DNA of 64,000 bases, from assembly GCA_037042915.1 (NCBI GenBank), contig CM073200.1, forward strand, positions 124,001 through 188,000. The letters are read 5' to 3'. The position numbers and the translations under genes are program-made. Below, in pieces: positions 12,038-23,686 of this stretch (positions are counted from its first letter, which is position 1; every line of letters begins with the position of its first letter). Below the pieces are notes generated by a model that was given only the letters and a program-made list of their open reading frames with translations, did not search any database and was not told the DNA's origin. The stretch is from Auricularia sp. M13. Taxonomy: Eukaryota > Basidiomycota > Agaricomycetes > Auriculariales > Auriculariaceae.

Positions 12038-12565
12038 ATGAGCGGAGTAGACGCGTGGATAGCGGAGCTGGAATTATGCCCGGCGTTTCCGGCTCGCATG
12101 GACAATCTCTACCTGATCAGCTTTCTTGAATGCGACTGCCTCACGCTGGACGCGCTGCGCGAGCTGCAGGTTGATTTTGACTTGGAGCAGCAGCGCGCGA
12201 CAATGGTGTGGCCACCCGACTGGCTCTCCACGCTCGCCGATGAATCAGTGTCCTTTGATCAACGCCGACATTCGCGAAGGAGAGCTACCTCTACATATAC
12301 TGCCCCAATCTCGAAACCCAGACGCTTTTTGCGATGGACACGGTCATGCACATCGAGTCACGGGAGGCTGCGTTTCTCGGTCGCGCGCTTAGCTTGACGG
12401 CCCAAAAAGCAGAGGGCCGCCCTCGTCCTCATGGGCATCGAGTTCTGGAAACCTGTCGCCCGCGCGTTGTTCAATCAAATATACTCAGTCATCCGCCGCC
12501 ACCAATTCGCCGGCTACGACTCGCTTGCGGACTACGACAACGGGGTGTGTAACGATGGCCTATGA
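12038..12565 (+). pseudogene. Unknown gene with two compensating frame changes (decayed gene or assembly error)
   Basis: Strongly protein-like sequence runs through two frames. It begins MSGVDAWIAELELCPAF at 12038, shifts frame near 12265 into AKESYLYIYCPNLETQTL and MHIESREAAFLGRALSLT, then returns to the first frame in an AAAAA run at about 12404-12408, giving QRAALVLMGIEFWKPVAR and RRHQFAGYDSLADYDNG up to a stop at 12565. There is no room for introns at either point, and the two shifts cancel, so either both are sequence errors or the gene decayed recently. I do not recognise the family. The ATG lies only 20 bp from the POL1 ATG on the other strand, so the two would share a promoter; the true start may differ. 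Confidence 0.5.
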
Positions 12566-12695
12566 ATTGTATGTGTCCATCAATTAGCGGCTTAGCTGTT
12601 CTGCTTTTACCTAACTGCCTTGCTCAACAATATACGGTTTGTGACGCTGGCGAATCAATACGTCGTTCAACCAAATAGGACAACTACAGGCAGAG

Positions 12696-14215
12696 TCACT
12701 TGCTAGGGTGGATAGGCTCTGCGTCTTTCACCTTATCAATCTTGGCGACGGTCAACATGAACGGAGGCACGACAGAACCATTACCCTATAATCCAGATAA
12801 GCATGCCTATTCTTCGCAACGTGATCTCAGCACGTACAAGCGAATCATGAGGGTAGCCGGGGCGGTAGTCGCCCTGACTCTCGATGAATGCAATCTGCTC
12901 CGGCGACAAGGAGATGGTGAGCGCCTGGATGTTGTCCATAAGCTGGTTGACATGCAGCCCGCCGATGATAGGGAAAACGTAGGGCGCCTTTTGTAAGACG
13001 TAGGCGATGGCGACTGTGTCCTGCTTAGTTTCACGTTGAATGTGAGACTCAGATGGCGACGCACCGGCAGTAAGACTCTCTACTCCGACCTCCTTGGCAA
13101 CCTTCTCCAGCGCGCGCGACATCTTGGTCTCCTGCTCGTTGCGCTCCCAGCCTGTGCCAAAAAAGTCGCGGCCCTTCTCCCCCGTCTCCCTGCGGCGCTG
13201 CTCCTCGGCGTCCGAGCGCAGCTTGCCACCCCCGAGCACGTTGTACGGCGCAATAGCCATGCCCCACTCGCGCGCCATCGGGATGATGTCCGCCTCCAAC
13301 GAGCGGTCGAGCACGCTCCAGCTGCCCTGGTACACGGCGAACGGCGTCTTGCCGTGGTCCCTGGCCCACTGGTTCGCCTGGCTTACGACCCACGCGGGCG
13401 TGTTGCTCGCACCGATGTAGAATACTTTCCGCTCGGCGACGAGCTCGTGTAGCGCTGACATGACCTCCGGTATCGACGTGTCGTAGCTCCACCAGTGGAT
13501 GTAGAGAATGTCGATGTACTCGGTGCGGAGACGCTTGAGGGACTCGCGGACTGAGAGGTAGAGCGACTTGGAATTGTTGCCGGCGTAGTTGATGTGCGCG
13601 TGCGGCGGGATGGAGCTGTTGCCCATCTTGGAGTCGAGGGTAAACTGAGATATAGCAGGTGTGTCAGCGTGTGTCTTGATATGTCCGCAGACGAAGCTAC
13701 TTGTTACTTGCCTTGGTCGCAAGGACAATCTGGTCCCTAATCCCGCGCTTCTCCATCCACTCGCCGATGTACTCCTCCGACTCACCCATCTGGCTAGATG
13801 ACCACGAACGATGTGGGTTCAGTTCAGTGATGATGAAATTAATAGCGAGTCATTGCGTACTAATCTAAATGGTATAGATTAATATACGTGTCCTATGTAT
13901 TCGATTGAATACACAGACTACTTACTATTCGCGGTGTCGATGAAGTTGCCGCCAGCGTCATAGTATGCGTCAAGGATCTTGAATGACTTCTCCTTGTCGC
14001 CGTCACGCCCGAGCATCTTGTACCACGTCGAGCCGATCGACGCGCCGCCGAGCGCGATGGGGGAAACGTACACGCCGGCAAGCTTCGACAGCGCACGGTA
14101 GCGGCCCCTGCAGTCCGCAGAATTGTCAGCCAGAAAATTCGTTCACAAGAAGCGAATAGGAATATGAGGCGTACAGTGCGGTGGGAGGTTCGACGGCGGG
14201 GCTGAAAAGCGACAT
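12696..14215 (-). CDS. Aldo-keto reductase, aryl-alcohol dehydrogenase / norsolorinic acid reductase type
   Basis: NADPH-dependent reductase of the fungal AAD group. ATG at 14215 (MSLFSPAVEPPTAL), then an intron from about 14177 and the core GRYRALSKLAGV...IALGGASIGSTW. The AKR tetrad can be placed: Asp in NFIDTAN, Tyr in EEYIGEWM, Lys in IVLATKA and His in DILYIHWW. The second half shows GASNTPAWVVSQAN and YNVLGGGKL, typical of the group. The last intron is 12837-12786 (GTACGT...TATAG), and the final exon 12785-12696 gives VPPFMLTVAKIDK, matching the usual AAD C-terminus; reading straight through the intron would instead end at 12781. The junction after FIDTAN (13.92 kb) does not resolve cleanly and may hide a very small exon. 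Lignin-aromatic or secondary metabolism is plausible, but no cluster is visible here. Confidence 0.85.
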
Positions 14216-15491
14216 GTTTCGAGAACTATGCAGTGAGTGTAAGACTCGAATCTGGCTTGGGAGAGGTTGTGCCTGACGTTACGCGAAGCGTCCTCATTTA
14301 TACAATCCACCGGCATGCCCCTGGCCAGTCAGGATTGCAGCTAGTCTCAGGCGTATGTACACTGGGTGTCGATCAGGCCTCGCCGACCATCATCGGAGAA
14401 GCGGCTTGGTCAGCACCCTGAATGCCAATGCTTGCGCGTTCTGCGGCATCGAGCTACATACTAGATTCCTAGATCACCTAGCTTGGTCGTAGGTAGAGCG
14501 ACATTACCTTGCCGCCACCGTTTTATTGAGTGGCGACGTCGGCATGGTCCTTGCGACTCGGACACTGCCATGCTTGTCGCAAGTTGACCGATGTTCCGTA
14601 GGAAACAGCGCATTGGGAGAGAGACTAGCGCAGCACACGCCTCGACGTGGAACACGCGAACTGAAGACGCGGGAATTGCAGAAAGCGATGATCGCCAAGT
14701 GAGCGCTTGCCAATGCGTGCCGCCGCAATGCTGCCGTGCTGTTCACACCGCACGACGGCTACCTCCGCATTGAGGGATAGCCCGAGATCTAAAAATCAAT
14801 TGCATAGCTGAGGCCAGAGCACAATGTGCCTGCAAGAGGTAGGCCCCTACGAGGCTTGTTGGGGAGGGACTCGAGACGAACAACTGCTACTGCAATGAAT
14901 CACAGAGGTTGGGGAATAGGGAAGCACGAATGCGCTCCTTGGCCATTTTTTCGCTGTGGAGTGTCTCAAAGCGCCGCGAACCAAGCACGAATAGTCCTCC
15001 GCATGTGCGAGGTGGCGGTCCGACTCAAGAGACGCGACGCACGTGACGCGCACCAAGCACACTAGGCAACGAGCGCCTGCTGAGTCGCCAGTTCATGCGG
15101 TCAGCGCGTAGCTCTTGCCTTTCTTGTTTCTTGTTATAATGTTAAGGAGCTGGCGCTGTATTTGAAAGCGTTTGAACATCGTTCACCGCCAGTGCAGTGA
15201 CCAACCGGATTCAACAGAAAATTGTTGTTCGCTGATCGAGCTAGGTATCGACGTAAGTAAAAAGAAAAAAAAGAAAAAGTAGCGGTTCACTGGTCAGTGC
15301 CAGTAGCAAGAGGCGGAGCTTGATGCATGTGACCGGGAGTCGGAGCCCGAAACGTGTTTAGCCGCTCTTTCCGCTGACGCTCAACCACCACAATGGCGAT
15401 TGCAATGCTGCGGGCGCCGTAGATGGAGAACGTCGTCATGAACGACGGTGGACCTCTGTCTGCCTGTCAGGCCTCCAACTGTCACGGCGTT
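14216..15491. other. Intergenic, no gene seen
   Basis: Between the starts of two divergent genes. Short frames only; an A/G-rich run lies near 15253-15280. It presumably holds both promoters. Confidence 0.5.
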
Positions 15492-16544
15492 ATGCCTCCA
15501 AGCGCAGACCGACGCGTGTGGAACGCGCCAGCACCCATGCAAGCCTTGCCCGTAAGAAAACTTGGCCCGTTTTATACTTTTAAGCTTTAACTATTGTTAT
15601 AGCAAATACCAGCGCCATTTTCATTGCCTCCACGACCGTCCGCGGACCTCCCGAACGAGCTGCTCCTCCAAATTTTGTCCGACCCCGTACTCTCTGCTCG
15701 GGACCTGGCCGCCGCCTGCCTAACAAGCAGTCGCTGGCTGCAGACCGCCCGCCTCGTGCTGTACAGAACGCACGAGCTTCCCGTGGCGGACGCCCGTCTA
15801 GCCAGCACGCTCTGGAACAGCGCCGACCTCCGAGCGCTCGCCCGCCGAGTGCAGGTAGAAGCCTTGGCCGGCACGGACGGTGCCAACACCGTCGGCTGGA
15901 TGTGTCTCCCAGACGCGGCGCCGCGCGAGCTCATCGTCACGGGGCGCTGTCCCGCCGTCGCGCAGCGCATCCACGCCGTGCTCATCTCGCCGGGCTGCGC
16001 CCCGGCACTCGCTCATGTGCGCTGGCTCTCTGTGACTCTGGAACACCCTCCCATGCGGCTTGATATGGTGACCAAGCTCCAGGAGCTCACTTTGGTCGGC
16101 GATGTCAACCTTCTGAAGCTGCATCTGGACCGTTACGTGCCGTCCAGCACGGCGTGCACGCTGCGCAGTCTGACGCTGCGCGTGGACGAGTGCCCAGAGT
16201 GGCTCTCAACGATTCCGGTTCGACTGGCGCGTTTCGCGGCGCTGCGGCGGCTCGAGTTCATCTGCTCTGCGGAAGCCGCAGAAGCTTTGCCCGGCTGGCC
16301 CTTCTGCGAGCTTCCGCGCACGCTCGAGGTGGTCGTGCTGTCCGTCTGCCTGCTCCCCAAACCCAAATCAAAATCCAGCTCTCCCTGGCCCGCCCATCCG
16401 CTCGAGCTGCAGCTCGTTCCGTATGGCCTGCTTACGCGTGCCGCTGCGCGCGTGCTAGCCCGAGTGCGCACCCTGCGCGTCAGCTGCGATGAGGCGTGCG
16501 CGTGCGATGACGGCGCAAGGGACTTGTTGCTGCCCGTCGCGTGA
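15492..16544 (+). CDS. F-box protein
   Basis: Likely substrate adaptor of an SCF ubiquitin ligase. The long frame from 15603 has no ATG of its own, but a first exon 15492-15551 (20 codons, MPPSADRRVWNAPAPMQALP) joins it in phase across a 51-bp intron 15552-15602 (GTAAGA...TATAG). Together they give 333 aa. The F-box lies at about residues 35-75: DLPNELLLQILSDPVL, then CLTSSRWLQTARLVLYR. The rest is leucine-rich and irregular, as in the large agaricomycete F-box families, with segments such as LRSLTLRVDECPEWLS and LRRLEFICSAEAAEA that resemble weak LRRs. The target is unknown. The start is inferred from the intron, so it is less certain than the domain. Confidence 0.8.
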
Positions 16545-17918
16545 TGTTCCTCGTGCTTTCCTCCGTTGTTGTTTTTTGCTTGCTTTCTCTTGCTTTCACT
16601 GATTACTCTGCTCTATTTCCCCGTTCATTCCCTCACTGTCATCGATTCGACCGACCAATCAACCTGTGCCATATTGGAACGGAACCATCAGCCCCTGCCA
16701 TCACCATTCCGAGTTCGCCGTCCATTTATCCATTCTTCGTATTGTCCAATCACCCGCATCGCACATCGACCTCGTCTGACTCCGTTTGTATATTACGCTC
16801 GCTCGACCTCCTCATCATCCGGCTAATGAGCTTCGTGTGAAACTGCATGGAGGTCAAGACAATTCACGCGTTGATTTCCTCGTTCACTCAGACTGTCACT
16901 CAGCAAACTAGCAGAGAGTATAAAATGTTCCGTCTGGGTCAGAGTTACACATGTGTAGAGTGCGCTATGAAACATGTACCGAGCACGAACAAAGATACGG
17001 AGAGCGAAAACGAGGAAGCGAACGAAACACACGCATTCGGGAATTCAGCAGCGGCCGGCCTTGCCGGCAAACACCTTGCTTGAATGCAAGTATGTAGTCA
17101 AACTTGATAATCGACCATAATTTGATGCTTCTTGCTTGTGTGACAAGAGAGAGCCTGAGAGAGCATAGCCTGGCCTCTCGTTGCACCAGATGCACTTCCA
17201 CAGTGAGCATTGAATGTGTGAGCTCGCATGGTTCATTCTTTCGGCAATTGGCCATCTGGCTCATTCAATCCAGAATGAACACAACGGACGAGCGGTATGT
17301 AGTGTCTACAAGCTTTGGATCCAGAGACTCAGCAAGCGCTGAGACTCGTTGAACTTGGACAATCAATACAAATTAGATCTTGAATTTGCCGGTGTTGTAG
17401 GCCAAGCTCGTTAAAACACTTGTTTATGGCGACTCCCATGTTACGTTTGAGGGTACTGTATTTCCCTTGGGTGGAGCGTTGGTGTTGTTCATGCAGCATA
17501 AATGCGATTGTCTTCGTAGATAGGACGGCAATAAGTATTGGAGAGTATCGTTTGACGGGATAACAGGGAGGGCGTATTCATACTTTAAATGCAGCTTTCA
17601 TCCGTAGGAACCTCGTTGGGGAGAGTGTGCTAGACAAGGCCGTAGCGGGAGTCGAACCCGGGGCCGCCAGGGGGCATGGTCAGACGCGTTAGCCAAGTAA
17701 GCCGGATCAGTGTGGAAACGTTGGCGCCATTTTGACCCGGGAGAGACCTTTCAAGCAAGGTGACATAGAGCAACGAAGAGGGGAAAAAAAAGGAGAGAAA
17801 GAATAGAAGAAGGGATGCACGACCTACATATGACATACGATGAAGAATCCATAGTTGAAACCTAACTTTTGACTTCCTGGTGCGAACGAACTCATACTCA
17901 TGCCCCATATGGGCACAT
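16545..17918. other. Intergenic, contains a tRNA-like remnant
   Basis: 1.37 kb between convergent genes. Apart from the tRNA-like stretch at 17636-17712, I see no coding frame. A TC-rich tract follows the F-box gene (16545-16640). Confidence 0.5.
17636..17712 (-). tRNA. tRNA-like remnant
   Basis: On the minus strand an A-box-like TGGCTAACGCG (17685-17695) is followed by a perfect B-box GGTTCGACTCC (about 17648-17658). The two boxes lie about 27 nt apart, closer than in a standard tRNA. The 3' strand CTACGGCC pairs only imperfectly with the 5' strand GGCTTA, and no clear anticodon loop can be drawn. A decayed tRNA or tRNA-derived SINE head fits better than a working gene. Confidence 0.3.
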
Positions 17919-20253
17919 TCACAGCTCCTCGTGCCGGAGCGCACGCTCGACCTCCTCCTTGCCACGCCCGATGAGCGGGACAATCGTGTCGGACGGAGCG
18001 TCGGCGGTCTTGGGCTGGGCAAACGCTGCCTCGCCCCGCCGGCGGATCTCGTTGAACTGCACCTCGAAGCCCGCCAAGATGTCCTGGACGTCCGCCTGCG
18101 TGCGTTTGAAGAGCGCCACGATCGGGTCCGCGGGCGAGCGCGCGTGCTCGCCCTCCTGGATGTCGACGAATGTCTGCCGCACGCTCTTAACGTAGTCTTT
18201 CATGTCGTGGAAACGCTGGATAATCAATGCCTATATAAGCCGCAGTGTCCACATTGAAGAGAAGTCGCAAACGCACCTTCCAGTCTGCCGGAGTGACGTC
18301 CTCGAGCCATGCAAGCGGCATACCAAGTTGAGCCTGCGCTTGCTCGGAGACATGGAACACCGGCTCATGCATGCGGTTAATCTACAGCACCGTCAGCCAT
18401 GCCCATCTAGGTCAGTGTGCAACTCACGATTCCTTGTTCAAGGTTCTGCACGCCCTTCCACAGCTCGTCGACGACGTCCTCAGTGGCCTCAATGCGCGCC
18501 TCGACCTTCGCACGGACTTTATCCACCAGCTTCGCCCAGAGATGCGGCAGCTCCTTCGGGTTCGCCTCCTTCTGGATCTTCTCCAGATACGCATTCATGC
18601 TCTTCAGCGCCAGCGTCAGCTCGTTCTCCAGCGCATTGACGTCGGCAAGTAAGCGGCTGTCCTTGCCGGCGAATGCGCGATAGACCTCGCCGCGCTCCTC
18701 GTCGAGCACCTTGATGAGCTCCTCCGTCTGCTCTTTAATCGTCGTCTCGAGCTTCGCCTGCCACTCCTTGAAGTCAGCCTCAAACTTGGCGCGCTTGTCC
18801 TTGGCTTTCTCGACGTTGGCAAGGTGCCGTTGGCGGGCGAGCTCCTCTTCCGAAACAGAGGGCGTGGGCTCAGCCGTGGGCTCCTCGGGCGGTGTAGGGG
18901 GCGCGGCCTCCTCGTCCTCTTTCAGCAGATCCGCAAGGAACGAATCGACATCATCAGCAGCCGCAGGGGTGTTAGCGGGCGGGGGCGGCTTGGACGCCGG
19001 CGCAGCAGGGGGCTCCTCCACGGTGTCGACCTCCTCGACCTCCTCGTCGAAGTCGTCGAAGTCGTCATCTTCGAGGGGCTGAGCGAAGGCACCAAAGGTA
19101 GGCTGTGGCTTCCTACGCTGCGTCTTGCCCTTGCCGGCCGCGAGCTCCTCGACGCGCGCCCACATCTTGCGCACGGGCGGGTCGACCCATGTCTCCCACG
19201 CCTCGAGCGCCGGCTTGAACAGCTTGGGCGGGACAGTCTTCGCGGCGGCCCACGCAGCCGCCACGCGCGGCTCAGCGGCGCGCCAGGTGGTGTACATCCG
19301 TGCGAGCGTGATGACCATGTATTTCTCTGCCTGGCGCCGATACGGGCGCAGCGCACGGGAGAGCCGGTACGCGTACGGGTCGACGCGCAGGTGCCAAGCG
19401 TCGGCGGCGGCGAGCGCGTACGGCGTCGCCCAGCGCTCCATGCGCGTTGCCGTGCGCGACACGGCGGGCACGACGTGCCGCTTCCACTGCGCCTGCACGC
19501 CAGTGACGAGCGGCGTCGACGCGTGGACGGCCTTGTGGTAGTAGGGCGCGGTCTGGTGCACGACGGGCGCGACGAACGGGTGCTCGAGCGCGCCGTCGAG
19601 CTTGTAGCGCAGGTAGCCGTAGGGGATGTAGGACTGGTACGCGTCGAGCGCGCGGCAGAGGCCGTGGTCGAGCCGCGTGTCGGACGGGCAGACGGCGAGG
19701 ATGTAGATGGCGAAAAAGGACAGGATCCAGAGCTCGATGGCCCAGCGCCCGCCGGCGCTCTTCCTGTCCGCCGTCCGCGGGCGCACATGGACCAGCTCGG
19801 CGGGCAATGCGGGTTTCTGCGGGCCAGGCAAATGTCAGCGCCACGGCAACCGGCTGCGGTGCACACGACGACCGCGACGCACCTGGGCCTGTTTTCGCTT
19901 CGCCTTTGCTTTCTTGGACGGGCTGGCGGGGGCCTGCGCCCGGCTCGAGCTCGGCTGGACCGGCAGCTGAGGCTGAGTCTCGGGCGGTATCGTCTTAGCC
20001 GTCTTCTTGGGCGAGCCCTTGGGTGTCTGTGCGACGGTTCAGATCACAGCAAGCAAGCGAGAAACGCAGCACGCACTACGTATTGCACGTTATCGGCAAA
20101 CTGGGGTGGAATGGGCCCGTTTCTTCTCGAGAACGGGTCCAGGGCGTCAAAGCTATTTTGCTGTTGGTCGCGCAGCTGCGGCACACGCGTGTGCGCCGTG
20201 CTCGTGCGCGACGGCACAGGCGCCGGGTTGGAGCCTTTGCGGGCTATGGGCAT
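17919..20253 (-). CDS. Membrane-anchored coiled-coil protein, function unknown
   Basis: ATG at 20253 (MPIARKGSNPAPVPSR). Exon 1 ends near 20090 at FADNVQ; exon 2 holds a basic Pro/Lys-rich stretch (SPSKKAKAKRKQAQ); a third, large exon runs from about 19823 to 18430; two shorter exons lead to the stop at 17919. The large exon begins KPALPAELVHV and soon has one hydrophobic helix, ELWILSFFAIYILAV, followed by an amphipathic Tyr/His-rich region and an acidic linker with DDDFDDFDEEVEEVD. Charged coiled coil then runs through AKDKRAKFEADFKEWQ and TLALKSMNAYLEKIQKEA. The topology suggests a single-pass membrane protein, perhaps in the ER, with a long cytosolic coiled-coil tail. I recognise it only as a conserved fungal protein without a known role. 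Confidence 0.75.
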
Positions 20254-21245
20254 CGTCTCTCGTGCGCAGCGGCGGCAGATGCGAGCGTTGGTGAATAGGG
20301 TGCGCGGAGTGGTGGAGGATCGGGATGACGTTCAGACTACGTGCTATTTGCTCTTGTTGACGTGGAGTATCGCTCACAACTTTGACTCCGGTGCCTCTCA
20401 CTCTCAGGGCTGGCGCTTACACTTATCGAGTAGAAAATATCGTGAAATTGCTCGAAAAGTACACAGACCAATTAACTGTGCTCTGCAAATAAAGTCACGT
20501 GATCTCTCATTCTCCATCGCGAAATCGCCTTGTAACTCCCATGCCACCGCTCAAAAAATAAAGCCAGGAGGCTGATTATCCTGATAATTGGGAAGAAACC
20601 CATAAAGTGTCACTCTGACAGTGGCAAGAGCGGTCGGGCGAGCATCGTTTCAGTAATTCGCCAACTAGCACATCATCTGCGAGGCCTGCGAGGTCCGGCT
20701 CAGAGGCATCTTCCCAAAATATCCTATCGTTCAAGCACACGACCAGAGAGCCGGGAAACGGGTGGCACACAGTGGCACACAGTATGTAGCCAGTGCCGCG
20801 GACCGATCCAATGGTCATACTCGACGCGACCATGTGACGAGATGGACGGTGTTGCCCAATCCATCTTATACAAGATGGCCACAGGACATAGTAGCGAATC
20901 ACCACGTCGACACCCAGGCGCGCCCCGGTGAGTCATGTATCCGGCGTAGAACGCAACCCCAACACAAAGCAGAAGCGTGCCAGAGTCCTCATTCGCAAGA
21001 CGCCCGCAGGTGAGGATGCAGAGTCGTGACCTCGGTTTTATATGAGTAAAGCATTAGCCAGCAGTGAACTTCTAGTCCCATTTCATCACTAGCAAGGCGC
21101 CGATACTGTCGTGCTCGGAGGTGGATAGGACGAACAGGTGCAACAACGACCGGTTGCAGCAGGAGGGCAAGGTGTGCAGCGGACCTTCAAACCGCTCCGT
21201 CAGTCACCTCAATCCACATCTCCGAGGCCACTCTCAGCTCCAATA
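20254..21245. other. Intergenic between divergent genes
   Basis: About 1 kb upstream of RRP4 and of the membrane protein gene. Short frames only; no recognised motif beyond AT-rich patches near 20420-20580. Confidence 0.45.
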
Positions 21246-22425
21246 ATGCTCGTTTTCGCGCCCTTCCCACAACCGCCCAAAGGCGGCGACATGGACGTGG
21301 ACGACGACTATGGCTTCGGCGGGCCGGACGCGAAGCTGACCTCGCCCGGCGAGCCCATCACGTCCTCGCAGGCCTTCATGCGGTACCTGCGGTCTGCCTG
21401 CGCGTCCACAGCTCGCCACTGCTGATGCGACTATTTGAAGCGGCCACGGGACGTTCGTCGACGAGGAGGACGTCATCGCGTCCGTCGCGGGCACGATCGA
21501 GCGCGTCAACAAGCTCGTGTCTGTGCGCGCGTTGCGCTCGCGGTGCGTCCCGTCCTGCTCGCCTTTCAGCTTGACTGGATTTCGGACGGTACAGGTACAA
21601 TCCCGAAGTGGGTGACCTCGTCATTGGGCGCATCACAGAGGTCAGCGAGCATACAGAGGCCCGGGTGCTAGCACTGAGAGCTGACACTGGACGCGCAGGT
21701 GGGCCCGCGGCGGTGGAAGGTAGACGCGAACGCGCGGCAGGACGCCGTGCTGATGCTCGCGTCCATCAACCTGCCCGGCGGCGTGCAGGTGCGCCCGAGG
21801 CTGCCCAGCCACGACGGGCGGAGCCGCTGACGGCGGCAGATATAGCGGCGCAAGCTGGAGAGCGACGAGCTGCAGATGCGCAACTTCTTCGAGGAGGGCG
21901 ACCTGCTCGTTGCCGAGGTGCAGGCCTTCTTCGTCGACGGCGCCATGTCGCTGCACACGCGCTCGCTCAAGTACGGCAAGCTGCGCAACGGCCAGCTCGT
22001 CACGGTCCCGCCGGTGCTCGTGCGCCGGCTCAAGTCGCACTTCATCGCGCTCCCGTGCGGCGTCGACCTCATCCTCGGCCTCAACGGCCGCATCTGGGTC
22101 TCCAAGCACGTCCACCGCGAGGAGAACGACGCGGACGACACGTTCGACGCCGAGCTCGTCTATTCCAACAAAAACGACGTGAGTTTGGTCCTTGGGCCTT
22201 TCCCTCCATGCTCAATGTTGACCGCCATAGGACATCGACGCGCCGACGCGCGAGGCCATCTCGCGCGTGACCAACATCATCCGCGTCCTGGCCGACCGCT
22301 TCGTGCCTTTGACGGACGCGCTGCTCGTCGACGCGTACGAGTGGGCGCTTGACCAGGAATGTAGTATTACAGAGCTGCTGCACGACGAGATCGCCGACGC
22401 GCTCGCCGCCGCGGTCACCCAATAA
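21246..22425 (+). CDS. RRP4: Exosome complex cap protein Rrp4
   Basis: RNA-binding cap subunit of the nuclear and cytoplasmic RNA exosome. Six exons; the first three are 21246-21382, 21441-21542 and 21595 to about 21642, with introns of 58 and 52 bp and CG|GT junctions that keep the frame. Later introns follow the codons for LPGGVQ and YSNKND. Evidence: the N-terminal GHGTFVDEEDVIASVAGTIE strand; the S1 domain RYNPEVGDLVIGRITEVGPR then WKVDANARQDAVLMLASINL; RRKLESDELQMRNFFEEGDL; and a KH-type region LKSHFIALPCGVDLILGLNG. These match Rrp4 order and length (about 300 aa). ATG 21246 is the only in-frame ATG. The stop lies 31 bp from the stop of the convergent gene. Confidence 0.92.
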
Positions 22426-22455
22426 AATGAAATCATTATAGACACATACAGTAGA

Positions 22456-23400
22456 CTATGGCTGCTGCTGTTGCTGCGGTGGCGGCAGCGTGAAGATGTA
22501 CCCGGGCGGGAGATAGGTGGACAGCAGAGGGGGCGGCTCGTCGTCGTTGTCGTAGCCGTCCTCCTCCTCTTCCTCCTCGTCGTCGTCCTCATCCTCCTCA
22601 CTCCCCTCGTCATCGTCATCATCGTCCTCATCCGCATCCTCATCCTCATCGTCAAACTCGTCGGCCTCCTGGATCGCCGCCGTCGCGGCCGCCGGCGGCC
22701 GCTGCTGGCCCGACGGGTTCCCGGTGCCGCTCGCCTGCTTGCGCGCGAGCGCCGCGCGCGCCGCCTCGGCCTTGTCCTGGTCGACGGGCAGCAGCAGGTC
22801 GAGCGCGAGGTCGCGCCAGCGCAGCGCGGCGTTCACGCCCCCGCTGTCCTCGAAGAGCGCGCGCGAGGTGGGGTCGTACGGCGGGCGCGGGAAGGACGCC
22901 GGGTGGGTGAGCCGGGTCGGGTCGCCGTACGGGTACGACGGGTGCACCTGCGACGGCAGCGCTGTGCGCGTTGAGTACAATGCAGCATGCTGGCGAAGGA
23001 CGTACTGTCCGCGTCGTCCGGGTTCGGAGGGATCATCTCGTATGGGATCTCGAGCTCTGTTGCGCGGCGCGTGAGCGCCTATGCGCACGCAGGCCGCCGT
23101 ACCGGTACGCACCCTCGTCGGACAGGTTGCCCGTCTCAAAGTCGGACGTCTCGATCTCGTCCAACGCGTCAATGTCGTACGCCGTCATGTGGCGGTAGCA
23201 GTATGTAAGGTCCTGCGCCCATTCAGAGTTCAGAGCTATGGCAGACGGCAAAAGTCGCGTGTACTGACCGTCATCGTGCGCGGTGGCGGGAAGTAAAGCG
23301 CGTTGCGGCTATTCCCGTGCGCGTTGTTCCCGAGTCCGAGGCTCCGCAGTTGAACATCCTCCCTGTCCTTATTACGGATAGAATCCAACACCACTGCGTA
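22456..23400 (-). CDS. Acidic-tailed protein of unknown function (5' end unresolved)
   Basis: A minus-strand gene of several exons, stop at 22456. Readable blocks, in order: LDSIRNKDREDVQLRSLGLG and ALYFPPPRTMT (about 23.38-23.28 kb); then, after an intron GTCAGT...GCGCAG, DLTYCYRHMTAYDIDALDE and ETSDFETGNLSDEGAYRYGG; then LEIPYEMIPPNPDDAD; then, after GTACGT...CACAG, LPSQVHPSYPYGDPTRLTHP and the last exon. The C-terminus holds an Asp/Glu-only stretch (about 22.58-22.67 kb) and ends LPPPQQQQQP. It looks like a nuclear or cytosolic conserved fungal protein, but I do not recognise it. The start may lie further upstream, to about 23.55 kb, where a frame ending SLQEHWTAFHI could be exon 1. Confidence 0.6.
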
Positions 23401-23686
23401 TAGTCTGCATCTAGCAGAGATTTACTATGTGAAATGCAGTCCAGTGTTCTTGTAGACTCGGAAGTCGCGCCGCGTTGGAGGCCGCGGCGCTCCGAGCTAA
23501 CTCCGAACAGCCGCTGCATCCCGGTTGCCACATTGACGTGAACATCGCTCGCCACCTCGCCTGACCAAATAAGCAGGATCCTCTGCGGTGAACAGAGACA
23601 TCTTGAGCATCTTTACGCTGTGCCAGAGCTCTTAAATAGTCCAACGGAGCTAACTGAGTCCTCCGAGTCTCTCTCGCGCAACCGCC

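Noticed and set aside
18824-20575. 583-codon plus-strand frame over the membrane/coiled-coil gene
   Set aside because: Arg/Leu/Gly-rich shadow of the well-supported minus-strand gene; the first codon is not ATG.
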